Shown here in pieces: positions 49,500 through 62,000 of a stretch of 64,000 bases of DNA; the first letter of the stretch is position 1; every line of letters begins with the position of its first letter. This DNA comes from Atopsyche davidsoni (lineage: Eukaryota > Arthropoda > Insecta > Trichoptera > Hydrobiosidae). A model generated the notes under the pieces. That model had not been told where the DNA came from. It saw only the letters and a program-made list of their open reading frames with translations, and did not search any database. The stretch covers positions 3,472,001-3,536,000 of the forward strand of contig JAILWY010000021.1 in NCBI GenBank assembly GCA_022113835.1, written 5' to 3'. The translations under genes were made by a program, and so were the position numbers.

Positions 49500-51300
49500 T
49501 ATTTTTTATAACTGAATCATTGAATTTTAAGATATGAAGATGTAAGCGTTGTTATCAACAGTAATGTACTTTTTAAAAAAAAATCTAAATGAAATTGGGC
49601 CTTTCAGGGCCTTTCAAACATTTCAGTTCTTCAGAAAGTATCATTGATGTTGACACAATATATCGAATGAAAAATAGTTTATCATCACACACGATCTAAT
49701 TTCATTAATTGTTATCACTTTCAATTTTTGAGATTTACCATTCACTGTTGATTTTTTCGCATTAAAACCGGGGACCAAACCAAACCATAAACTATTATAA
49801 AAAATAGTATTATTAAAATACCACAAAAATTGGTAAGGAATAAATTGATTTGATCCCAAACGTAAAGAAAATCGAATCTAAAAAAGCCACCCAAAAGAAA
49901 ACGATCTGTGGACAGTATTTTTATGATGGAAAGCCTGCGTAAATCTCACAAACATATTGTTACTAGTCAAGAAGATACTTTACGAGTGTTTGGAAATTTG
50001 GGCTGCTCGAAAAACAGTATTGGAAGGGCAAAATACATGTTTGTGTTGATTATCTGAAGTTTGGATTTTATGGACATGTGTTGTTTTGCTAGAGTATTAG
50101 GTATGAACGGAAATATGTTTTGTTGGTTTAATTTTTTTTTATTAATTGCATACTTAATAAATGAACATGCAATAAATGAAAAACCGATGCGATGGCGTTT
50201 TATAGAAAATATTATAAAATAGAAAACAGAAATAAATAAATTTGTACTCTAATATAGATCATGTCGCATAGTTTTTTTTTTAATAAGTACGTACGTGCTG
50301 ACAATTTTGATAATATTAAAACTACTATTCTTGCATATGTTTTATGAGTTGGTACATTGACCTTGTCCAATCAGGCAACCAAGCATGTTGATGTGTAATA
50401 TTGACGTAATTTTAGCGATTTTCCTTGCACTTAGTAAGATCTTGTATAAGAATGTGGCAAGTGTATGTGTAAGTAAAATAATAATTGTTTTTTGTATGCA
50501 ATAATTAAATTATTGATATTCTTTCACCCGATATCGAATGTATTTCAAAGCTTAGAGTATGCCGTGGTCCTGAAAAATCACGTGAGGAAATTTATTAAAG
50601 AGGTCATGGTTTTTTCATCTTAAGGTTAACAACATGGCAAACAGATAGTCAGGCGTCAAGTGAGGTGGCAATTAGTCGGCGGCCAAACAACAGAGATCAA
50701 TGATGTTATGAAATCTTCCTACATTTAAAACTATTTTTATTAAAACTGGGTCCATATACGTGTGTGTGTGTGTATGTAAAGATAACTCGTCTTTCAATAA
50801 GTAATATAAACATCATAGACAAAAATTAGCCAAGTCTTACGAAATGCTTTCTCAAATCTAATTAAACCCAACTAATTATTAATTGTAAAGTAAAAATAGT
50901 AACTATATAATAAGTAAAACTTTAAAATATGTGAGTTTCGAGTGGGATTTACCAGAAAAAAATACTAAAACTTAGTGTAAATACTAAATTAATAACAGTT
51001 AATATGTACACCCATCCAAGGAGAGAGATGAAAAGCTTCAACTTTATAGTCAAAATTTTATTTTAAATTACAGTAAAATATTTTATTTTATTCTGCTGGT
51101 GTCATTTCCATGTCAGTCTTTTTTAAATTATGAAAATCTGTTTTGCTTTTCTTTTTTTTTTTTTTTAATAGTAGTTACAGTTCAACTATATAAACCGATA
51201 ACAGTTAGCAAGCAACCTGAATTTTAAGTGCAGAAAATAGTGTTATGTTAATTTTTAAAAATAAAAATATAATCAAAGTCGATTTTTTCAATAACTCGAT
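49500..51300. other. AT-rich spacer
   Basis: No gene is recognised. A short GT run lies at 50758-50775. A small minus-strand segment (about 49740-49795) has an acceptor-like TTTTTTATAATAG and ends AATG|gtaaat; without partners I do not call it an exon. Confidence 0.4.
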
Positions 51301-51319
51301 AACGCCTTCACTACTTCAG

Positions 51320-51560
51320 AGCAATTAAAAAATGTCCACTCCACGTCCCCGCGTCCATTTTTCCAATACGCCGCGCGTCACAACATCCCACCCAATTAGC
51401 TTCCGGCGGCGGGCCCTAGCGGACGTGACGTCACGCCACTCGACCACACGCGCGAGCAGACCCCCCCAGGAAAGGAAAACAGCGCCACAGGCTGTGTAGA
51501 CCTAATGGCGGCTTACCTTGCTTTGGATTTAGCGAGACGAGCAGCGATACGCGATATCGA
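51320..51560. promoter_or_regulatory. GC-rich island with a perfect CRE palindrome
   Basis: A 240-bp CpG-rich patch in AT-rich DNA contains GGACGTGACGTCACGCC (CREB/ATF palindrome TGACGTCA near 51427) and several CGCG motifs. A minus-strand donor, AAGCAAG|gtaagccg, lies at its right edge, so a minus-strand first exon may start in the neighbouring MITE or just right of it. Unassigned promoter or enhancer. Confidence 0.35.
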
Positions 51561-51577
51561 AAAGACGACTGATCCAA

Positions 51578-51790
51578 ATACAGGTGTAGGCAGGGAGGTA
51601 TGGATGATTTGAAATACCATTTACACACTCATTTTTTAACGAAACTTAAATTTTATTTTTTAAATGTGTACCTTGGATGTTGCCATTACAAAAATCTCCT
51701 AACAAGCAGATGCCCCCACTCTTTATCCACCATGATTATCCCCACCTCGCCCAGTTCAAATCATCCATACCTCCCTGCCTAACCCTGTAT
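51578..51790. mobile_element. TA-flanked MITE (mariner/Tc1-like ends)
   Basis: The left end CAGGTGTAGGCAGGGAGGTA then TGGATGATTTGAA is mirrored at the right (TTCAAATCATCCATACCTCC then CTGCCTAACCCTG), giving 34-bp inverted repeats with about two mismatches. TA dinucleotides flank both ends. It is about 210 bp long with no transposase. TA duplication and CAGG termini suggest a Tc1/mariner-type source. Confidence 0.65.
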
Positions 51791-52235
51791 ATATTTATTT
51801 ATGAATACACCATGTTTTTTTTTATTGTATGGTACATTTTAAAATGATGACATTCTTATTATTGAATTGTATTTGAATGACGTAAATATTTAAATAATTT
51901 CATCCAATGGCGTGGATTTTTCCAGTGAACAGACAGGCCGCTCTCAATTGTGAATACTAGATTGTATCGCGTGGGTGATGTGGATGTATTATAAATGAAT
52001 TTGGTAAAACGAAGCTTCCGCGCTTGGAATTACGGCACAATTTCTTATTTACAAAGACTGACACACGACCTTGTGCTTGCGTAATTATGTGATCAACAAG
52101 CAGTTGTTTTTTTTTACGTAATCTTGATCGTGAGGACGAAGAACTTAATATCATGATAAAAAATGCGACCTTACCACTTGGCGCAACGCTTCGTGAGATG
52201 AATTAACTTAACAATAAGAGCCCTCTACGGATATT

Positions 52236-52483
52236 GCGACACGACTGGCAACCGACTAACAAATTGCAACAACAAATCTCCACTTGTAATTTTTTAAAAG
52301 ATAAAATACCAATATATTTTATTTTATTTGTGTGATTTCGCCTAAAAAATGGTACAAAAATGTATTTGATGCGACATTTGTATATGTGTAGGTTTTTCTT
52401 TATAGTTTAACCCAAGCAAATAAGGTAAGAGAGGATGCTATTGGCTAGTTACCATTCGGTTGTCAGTTGTGTCGCAGCGTGTA
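52236..52483. mobile_element. Repeat family Z with inverted ends (MITE-like)
   Basis: GCGACACGACTGGCAACCGA (52236 on) is inverted at the right as CGGTTGTCAGTTGTGTCGC (52457-52475), giving about 26-bp inverted arms with a few mismatches. The inside is AT-rich and non-coding. This and three other copies cluster in 39-52.5 kb. Confidence 0.5.
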
Positions 52484-52499
52484 CAGGTGGTTTTGATCT

Positions 52500-55400
52500 C
52501 ATGTGATTACAAAAAAACCTCCCTCCTTCAGAATATTGTATTTCTTTATAGATAATATTTGTGGAATATATTAAGTAAACACTTGATGCGCGATGAGAAA
52601 GACGTGTTATTATAATATCCATTATTTATTTTGCAAATGCTGTCAATTAAGATGGGCGCGCCCACACTGGCATTCAAGTGATTTCAATAAAGCACTATTG
52701 ACGGCCTGATAGATGATGACTTGGTGTAATATATTAGACTTCATGGATGCTATTGAAATTGTATTAATGTTGATGATTGAATACACCACAATTGGTACTG
52801 AAACGTCATGCTGAAATTCTATAGCCTCGCTGACCTCATGATTGTCCACCAATAAAGTTTTGAGTCCAGGATTGTACTGAGAAAAATAAACAAACCGAAA
52901 AAAACTAAATGCCAATATTTTAATTAATATTAAATTTTAAAGTCAATTTTTGATATTATTTAACCATTATGGAAAAATTAGTTTTAAATTCATTTGTATA
53001 TATAATATTTTTGAAATTTTTGAAAATAGATATTTGATTTAGGACTTCAAGGAATTCAATGACTTGGACTTTACTTGACGCGCCGTAGCACTTCAGTATT
53101 TTTTTACTATTGGTTAACATTTATTTTAAAATATCTTACTGCTAAGTTTAAAATAACGTATTTTAAAAAATATGTTAAGTTTAAATCGAGCATACCATAC
53201 CATTTACGTAAATGCATAATTTCCTTATAAATAATTCACTTCCAAATCAAAACAATGTTTTTATTATTTGTGACAATATACACAATACTAAAAATTGCAA
53301 TAAATAAGTACTAATAACATTTTTAAGCTGAATGTTTTGTAGTAATAAAGTTAAAATTCAAGTCTGGCTCTGGAAGAGTTTATTTGAGAAGGGATATACT
53401 CGTGAAGGCTCAAATGCTTTGTTCGGAAAGCTATTTACTCGGTTAATGATAAATGATAGCAAGTGTCCACATTGACATCACACACTGAGCATATCATATG
53501 TGCCGTCATATTATCTGACGATTTCGACCAGGGCGTATCACGATTCATTGATTTTTGGCAATCGCAGCTGTATACATCTTGAGACACCATTCATTTTCTT
53601 ACCTGTACAAACAAGAAAACTAAAAACCAATATCAGATTTTTTTTCAAAGGATTTCTTCGGTTGAACTATACTACGCATATAAAGCATATGTAGTCAAAT
53701 CACCCATATAACACTGTAAAATCGACCGAAGACCTTATATAAAAACGGATAATTAAAAATAAATAAATCGTTGCGATCTAGACTCATAGCCAATGTGCGG
53801 ATCCTTCAAGTTCGCATAGTTGTTTGACTTGTTCCCAACTTCCAGGAACGAAGGCTCTGATGCATAACTCGAACACGTGTTCAAGTTATTCGTAAAATAA
53901 TACATTTATGCTATTTTGTTTTTTTATCCACTGTTTGTGGTTGAAAAAGAGCGCATGTATTTTACATTTCTGCAACACGGGGATGATAAATTATATTATC
54001 GAGTACAAACTCAATCAGAAGCTAGTACTGTCCTTGAACATATTTATCAAAGCACAAACCTCTGTTTCTCACGAGTTGATTCCTGGTTTATTTAACAGCC
54101 ATGTTGGTTAAGGGTTGTCACGCGTGTCGGTAGATTCCCATGGCAATCAGCACACACGACTGGTGACTGCTGTCGACATTTATGCTGGTGACGACTGGTG
54201 AACGCCTGACTGCACCGCTCGCTGCACTCGGCTGGACTGTACTCCCGCAGTCCAGCCCGGCTCACCTGATGTCACCTGTCCGCTGCTTAATGACGTAGCT
54301 CCATTATTATATGCATAATCAACCTAATTGTTGTTATTGTTGACACGTGCTTATACACGGCAAGAAGTATAATTTACATTTAAATAATATTTTTTTCTAT
54401 ACATTCAATATTGATATACACAAAAGTGCCTATATTTGTTTGTCATGTATATACTGTGCATACCGTGAGTTATTGTTTTTTTAATTGCATTACTATAGTT
54501 AGCATTCATTTTATATAGAATTTCAGAAAAAAAAAAAAATGTATGAACCACTTGTATTCTCAGTATTTCATGTAATATATTTTTTAATTATTTTGCATAA
54601 AAGGTAATTTTTCTCAATGATCATATCAAATCCGCATTATCACCCTTGATTTATTGTGTATAATATATTTAGATAATCGATTTGCACACAAAACTACGAA
54701 ATAAATTCAAACTTACTGCCACATTAATTTTTTTATTTTTTAAGCAAACGTTCACTCCGTTAATAAATTAAATTCAAAATGTCATGAATTGATACTATTT
54801 ACTAATTGTTTTTAAGCAGGTAAATGTTCACTTATAATTTGATTATCATATTTTTTTTATTTCTTAAAATAATAAAATGAACATGGAACATTTTAATTTA
54901 GAAGTAAAGCAAACAAAACAAGGCTAACACCGCATCGATCGATAGACATATTATTTATTACTTATTGATTTCTCACAACTGGTTGGTCTAAGGTTGGGGT
55001 AATTCAACATACATTAAAAAGAAGAAAAAAAAATTGCATCAGTCTGATTATTTCGTAAACTGAGGTTAAACAATATAATATAGCCGATAGTTTTAAAAAT
55101 TAATATTGTATGGATAGTAAAATATTTATTTAAAACCGTACTACGTTTTAAAATATTTGTATAATACGACAAAAAATAGTGATTTAATTAAATAACAAGA
55201 TACATTTTCTTTGAAGTTTTTTAATGTCAATAATTCATTTTTAGACACAATTTTATTGTTTTTATTTAAACAATAGATACTAGTTTAATAATATATATTG
55301 ATAACCTAAAAACCAAGCAATGCTCTGTCATATAAAATTGTAAAAAGTTTCAGTTTCACTAACTTGTTTATATTTACTATCTCTTTTTTTAAATATTATA

Positions 55401-56990
55401 TAAAACACCAAGAATCAAGTTTTGTATCCACGAATACATATTTTAAATGGTAGTAGGATTAGTAATTGAAAAAACGTGTTTCAATAAAAATGTTTAATGA
55501 AATTGAACACCCATAATAGCTTTACTCATAATAAAATCATAGAAACGAACACATAATCTAACTTGTAACTTTAATAACCCTTAATCGGCTTAACTCTTTA
55601 TCGATTATACATTTTGATGTAATATGTTGTTCATTTCTTTTCTTGTTATGTTATACAAAAAAATACTAATTTGATAGATAAATAACTTGGTACAGCCGAA
55701 AAATTTATTCACGTGATTCAGCACGTGATTATTGGTATAAAAATTTTAGGTTATTTTTTGAGACTATGCACTTAATATACATTTTTGTATATTTCATTCA
55801 GCCAGTAGATATTAGCAATAGTGTTGGCAGGTACCACTAGTTAAATTGCACCCCGTCAACCCTCAACTTTCTACCCTTCCCTCCCGACTCCCCTAGACTG
55901 TCCACTCAGCACCGACTCGAGTGTTATTGATGTCCACATTAGTGTGATGTCATATCTAATACCTTTCAAAAAGATGTAGCAAATACAACGCTAAAAATAA
56001 ATGTAATGTCTAGCTGCTTGCGACAAACTTCACTCATTCAAATCAAATAGAATATATTTTAGAATAAAATATATTAAAACAAATAATTGTTTGTCTTTAG
56101 TGGGCATTTTTTCCAAGTTTTTTCACAAAAATAACTAATTTGCTATCGTAATTGATTTTTATCATTCAACAAATTAAAAATAAACATCAAAAATGAATTA
56201 TAATTTATGTTTGTAAAATAGTTACATGGGGAATATTTTTTGTCTACTTTTGAAAAAAAAAAATTAATTGCTAACTTAAACAATGTGGTGTATATCAGTA
56301 TCAAACATAAGGCTTTGAATATTCAATTTTAAGGGTTTGAATTACAATTCATTAATTGTATGGAAGTATGCCAGTATATGGTCGATTGTTGATTCTGAGT
56401 AAGGTCATAAGTAAAGGAAAAGTGGTTTCCGTGCCCTTGTAAGGCGAGACGCGACCCGGAGTTGTACTTAGACCCTTCTGCCTTGCCGCTTCTCATTAAC
56501 CGTCGTATTGACTTAAGTCGGGGTGTTTATCTTTCCCGAGGAGCGCATGTTGACTCACGGGAAGCCAGAATAGACAAATATAAAAAGCTTATCTAAATAA
56601 ATACAAAGAACTTCTTACAGACTATTTATAAAGGTGTTTTACGTTTAAAAACAAATTGAATATTTCGTTACTAAAACATAAATTTACATGAATAATATTT
56701 ATATAAAATTTCATCGTCTTTTGAAATACTTGATAAGTAATATAACAGTCTATGTATCAAAACAGATATAATTGAAATTTGAGCTTTCTACTTTATATTG
56801 ATGAATTGGTATATCCTATACGTTACAGCTATAAAAACAATTTTTGAAGTTTTAAAAAAGCTAGACACTACAGTGTCATGTTGAAAGAGGGAATATTAAT
56901 TGTGGGCTTAAAATAAACCTTGATTAAAGGTTTTTATCAAAATGAATTTCAGTTTTTATATTACAACATATACATACTAATATATTTAAA
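52500..56990. other. Gene-poor AT-rich region
   Basis: GC-richer patches occur at 54110-54300 (CGACTGGTGAACGCC, TGGACTGTACTCCCGC), 55850-55930 (C-rich) and 56400-56570. None carries a recognisable gene. Confidence 0.45.
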
Positions 56991-56997
56991 ATTTCAG

Positions 56998-57177
56998 GCA
57001 ATTGCCCGTCCTCTAGCACAGGTCTGTTTTCCTACAAACCTTTTACATCATTTCAGTTTCAGACCTCGGGACATAAAGTTCCCGCCTGATGACGTAGAAA
57101 CCTCAAACTATTTGCCCTCCATTAACTCAGATCTCTTAACTCTGATCTCGTTGAAACAGCGAAGCATAAAATCGTAG
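56998..57177 (+). CDS. Candidate terminal exon, unrecognised
   Basis: After the acceptor-like TTAAAATTTCAG the frame reads AIARPLAQVCFPTNLLHHFS, then RPRDIKFPPDDVETSNYLP, and stops at TAG 57175-57177 (59 codons). No upstream exon or known family was identified, so this could be chance or a retroelement remnant. Confidence 0.22.
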   Translation, partial: AIARPLAQVCFPTNLLHHFSFRPRDIKFPPDDVETSNYLPSINSDLLTLISLKQRSIKS

Positions 57178-57339
57178 GGGCTGCTACTTGTCCTTAAGGA
57201 TTTTTTTTATATTACAGTAAATTTTTCATGGTTTATAAAAGATTCTTATTTATCTGATAAATATAGTATTATAATACTTTCTGAGTAATTTAAAATTTGC
57301 TTAGTTTATTATTAAGGCAGTTGCTTCCAGCCTTTTAAT

Positions 57340-57371
57340 TGCCTCTGGTGTCCAACCGGACACCAGAGGCA
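57340..57371. repeat. Perfect 14-bp stem-loop
   Basis: TGCCTCTGGTGTCC and GGACACCAGAGGCA are separated by the loop AACC. The stem is fully paired and GC-rich against an AT-rich background. It could be a small-RNA hairpin tip, a fold-back remnant or a cruciform. Confidence 0.8.
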
Positions 57372-58099
57372 GTTCATTACCTGGCGAAATCGTGTCATTT
57401 AATTAATTTAATTGTCACTTTATTTTTTTATGTAGAAAGTTGATTTTTTTACAAGGTATTGAAAAACTATAAATTATATTTATCTATTTTATATTATTTG
57501 ATTAACTTCCATCTTCAGGATAAAATAAAATCTTGAAGACGTTGAAAAATTGGATAAAATGACGACTTTTCAAAACCAAAGTTTGTTAAAGATTTTTTTT
57601 TTTTTAATTTTTAAATAATATATCGCACAGGGCTTATATTTAATCTCTTAATTCCAATTTAAAAAAAGACTTTTAAATGTTTAAGACTCTTGGAAAAGGG
57701 ACATGACGAATCTCCAAATTCCTACTCTTCAATCGGAAAAACACATATTTATCATATCAATAGTAAATTTATAAGAAATAAAAATATATTCTGTTCGGAA
57801 GGAGAGATGTATCAAATTTTTTGCATTTAAATTTTTTTTGATTGGTGCAGTCGATTTTTCGCACAACGGACTAGAAAATGATCAAAAAAACTCGTTTATG
57901 GGACCTAGACCCCTAACAAGTCGTGTGTTTATATACTTGTTAAAAAGACTTAATAATCATTGTTATATTGACCTAGGTAATAATTTTATAAAACAATAGA
58001 ACTTTAAATACTTTCATCTATCATTTTAAGCCTCATTTTGAAATACACAGTAAAATAATTTTTTATTTAAAACAAGCTGAAATAATCCTACGTAGAAAA

Positions 58100-58440
58100 A
58101 AATGTTTTATTTTAAGCTACACATTAGTAAGGCTGTAATAAGGCAGTCGTATTTGAATGGCTCTGACAATAAGTGTGGGAGGCAACAAGTGTCGGGGAGG
58201 AGGATGACGTGGATCTGTGCGGAGGCGGCAGGGTGGCTATTGGCCTCCCCCCCATCAGCAGACAATGTGCTATTGTGTAGCGAGTGTTGTCGTTTCACGC
58301 TGCAATATTGGCTGCCATCAGGGCGCGGACTGGCAACTGCGGCGACTAAGTCCTCTGAATTACAGCCACAATGACAGCAACAGATTTGAAATAGACCAAA
58401 GAGTGCACATGCTCTTATCAACATTTATTCAAATGAATAT
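58100..58440. other. GC-rich block open on both strands
   Basis: A patch of roughly 50% GC with frames of 90-105 codons on both strands (plus-strand SVVVSRCNIGCHQGADWQLR; minus-strand SVKRQHSLHNSTLSADGGEA). An acceptor-like GGCTGTAATTCAG on the minus strand precedes the second frame, but its phase does not join the candidate exon at 58871. Undecided between exon and regulatory DNA. Confidence 0.3.
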
Positions 58441-58870
58441 ATCGAAAATAACAAACATAAAAATAATTCCAACAAAACTATTCAAGTTTGTCCAAGTTAA
58501 AATTTAAGATCTACAAAAGGAGTGGCAGTTATGGCAATATATCATAACTCAATGCTTATACTGTGGAAAAAAAGATTCCCATTATCATAAAAAAAATAAA
58601 GCAATATTGTGATTGTTCGTCTAAGTATGTCTCGGAAATCGGTCGGAACTAAAGAAAGCATATTTTAGAGAAGATTTTTTAAAATTAAGAATAAATATAT
58701 TGAACAATAGATTTGAATCCAAGACACCCTTTAGTCGATAGAGATAGTTTGTAAAACTTACTAATCACTAGATCGTGAGGCGTTCAATATTGCTGTAAAC
58801 TGGCTAAGCGAGCTGCACTATGGCTAATGTATTAGATTACAATTACTTGTAGTTACCACTTCATACTTAC

Positions 58871-58991
58871 CAAAATATCGGTGTGGCTGACATTATACTT
58901 GGCAGAAGCCTCGGGTGGCTTGATGCTGGGCTTCAGAGCTTCTCGGGTAACAGTTTCAAGATTGCCTACGCCATCTCGGGGAAGTCTGAGC
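58871..58991 (-). CDS. Candidate internal exon of an unrecognised gene
   Basis: The segment is bounded by TTACGCAAG|GCTC and ATTTTG|gtaagtatg, an excellent donor. Only one minus-strand frame is open: LRLPRDGVGNLETV, then REALKPSIKPPEASAKYN and VSHTDIL (one leading base plus 40 codons, ending in phase 0). The composition looks coding. No family is recognised and neighbours were not found. Confidence 0.4.
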
Positions 58992-59099
58992 CTTGCGTAA
59001 AATAGTTTTATTATGTTCTGGCAATATAAACGCCATCTGCTAATGAAGCGTCTCACTTTTGCTCTCGAAACCAAATGATCACGTTGGCTATATTAATGA

Positions 59100-62000
59100 C
59101 AAAAAACTGTAAAGAGAATGGGATTTTTAAATCGAATCACATTATTATTTGATAATATTAACTATTCGGAAATAGGTGACTTGACAGGTTGCAAGTTAGC
59201 AGATGAACGCAAATAACGGTAGACTTATTTCTTCGGTTTTCTAATTAAGTTTGTTACAAGTCTGAGATGTTGAGTGCTTGGTAGCGGAGACAAGAATATT
59301 GCTTGCATTTGACGGGTGTTATCTGTTTCTAACGCATTTTCGTAACTAGTTTTTACTGTCACTGTTGGTAATAATATAATCAATTTATTTGATTCAAAGT
59401 CTACGATAAGAAACATTGGTGAATTAATAATATGCAGTCTATTTTAAATTACCTCTAGATTACTTATTGTGCTGTCTGTTTCATTGGCAGATAAGTACCT
59501 AATTATTAAAATTTAAGAGTACTGAATTGTTTTGTTTCATGTTTGACATAAATAATTATAACTTTGCTATAAAATCTGGTTGTTTAGTCGTAATGATAAA
59601 ACCGGAGGAAGGAAAACATATTTGATTATTTCATCAGCGGGTTAAATCATTAATTCTTGATCGAAAGTTCGAAGGTTCAACCCCCTCCCCCTTGACAGGG
59701 GTATATAAGTCTGACGTCATTGCATGGTTTTGTTTGTTATTTTTAACCGAAAGGTTTTTTTTTTATTGTTTCGACGTATTTTATAACTGTCGTAATTTAA
59801 AAGGTTTTTGTAATCTACTTGGCGACTATGTGGTCATATAAACATTCTGTTTTTTATGTCAATTAATAAGATGAATACAGCAATCTGAAGAAGCTTTCAA
59901 CAACGGCGACCGGTTAACAATATCACTACACCAGTCTGTGCTGGGGGCATCTACATAATTGGAAAAGTTTACAGCACGCAATGTTAGCAGCTTTGTAACA
60001 ATACTGTTTGAAAGCAGTTTTAATTATGGGCAAAGTGCTTCGTGTCACAGCTACTGAGATTATGTCACCATAGAGGAGGCAATAAAACGAAAGGAGCGAA
60101 TATTTCCACACGCCATTTTGTATAAATCATAAAAGGTTTTTGTAAATACTAATTTGTCTAATTTTAGAACCTCTCTCTTTGTAATACTATACTCATTTGA
60201 CTTGTCAATGATTTTCTCAAGCTGTGTCTTCATATTATCAAATTATGTAACCAAAATTACAAGCCGTCACTTTAGCAACTCAAATACGGTATACTAATAA
60301 AGCATTTTAGAAAAAAATTATTAATTAAATAAAACAACATAGAATGTTTTTGAAGAAATGTATGGGAAATTTTTTATAATTTATGAAAAAAACTATCATG
60401 ATAGTATAGACTGTGAACATCAAGTGGTTTTTAAAATAACATACCTTTTTTTAAATTTTACAGACATATTTTCTTGTGAGAGGCTATTTTTATACATTTT
60501 AACATCTACCAAAAAATATAAATACTTTTTCAATATAATAATCATAATTCGTGAGAAAAAATTGAAAAATTTTAATTAATTAAATACCACCGAAACTAAA
60601 CAGATGGATTGTTTTTGTTAATAAATACTCATACATGATTCTCTTTGTTGATCTTTAAGAATATTTAACATATTCCTATTTTATGGAAAGAGAGATCAAA
60701 CGCTCTTCACATAAGATTCGAGTCTGAAGTAAAATATACTTTCAGTAATTTCTCAAGAAATTCATAAGATATATTTTTTTTCTGTACTTTGTTATATTTT
60801 GTATTCTTTGAAATGAAAATCGTTTACTCCCAGAGTAACAAACACATAAAATAAAAATAACTGTTTTACAAATGCTTTGTACAAAATAGTTTTATTTTTG
60901 TATTTATGTTGGGATAAGTCGATTTAAAATTAGAAATTTCACCAATAGTCGTTTTATAAAGTCTGATAATATTCAAGTGTACGTTTATTTGCTGTGTTTC
61001 GTGGTTATTTTAGATTTTCAATTTTCGATATTTGATGTCACTCTTAGTTTTCAAAAGCAAGTAATTTAAAAGTCTAGCGCGGGTCCTGCATTGTCTGGGC
61101 TTGCACGAGGGGCTGCTATTTCATTTATTTACCCTCGCGAACATCCTTGTCAGTGGCGGGTTATAAGGGCGAGTAATAAATATTTTCATATAAATTTCCA
61201 AAGTACCTCCCGCAGGGAAGTAATACGAACACGCCGGGAACATGAAAAATGCAAATTGTATAGTCTTTATTCATTTTATATTGAAAGTTGTAAAATAAAT
61301 TTAAATTTTCAAAAAATATTCAAATATAATGTTATGTCTTATATGAGCTATTTATAAAATATTCTTTCGACAGTTTTTTTTTTCTTCATTTTGCTATAAA
61401 AATATTTCTGATATTTTGCAATTGAGAGACAGCGACATAATTGCTCAGTTTCAGCACAGTACTGTATTACCCTTATAAACCTAGACCCGAGTGAGACTCG
61501 TGACTGATATTTTGCTTTATTTGGACGACTCTCATAAATAAGGATTACGTTACGACTTCATATTTCAGACTATATATATATTTATTAATATTACATTGGT
61601 GAAATGTTTTTCTGGCGGCTATTAATTATCAATAGATATTTATTTTTGAGCTATGTTATAGTTTAGTCTTACGATAGTTTTACGATCATCTTCAGATACA
61701 TTAAAGAAAGTCAACAAAAAGAAACAGAATACCGCTTGCTTATCACATTTTCAACGCGTATTTTTTAATAATATACAATTATTAAGCAATTCATCACTAA
61801 GCTAAAAAAATAAACTTCGTTTTTAACTTTTAAATTAGCAATTGCTCCGTTCATTGTTGGGCCAATGAGTCAATTTGAAAATGCGGCGCCCTTATTTTAT
61901 AAAAGTATAATTGGTATCTACAGAAGTAAATTAAGAAAGTTTTTTTTAAAGAGAAATAGAATCAATCCTATGAAAGTCTTCACAACCGAACAATGATTCA

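Noticed and set aside
49641..49859. Minus-strand segment ending AATG|gtaaat as a further upstream carbonic anhydrase exon
   Set aside because: The nearer exon at 48829 has an in-frame stop and a good donor and explains the start at 48199 better; no partner exon in the right phase was found.
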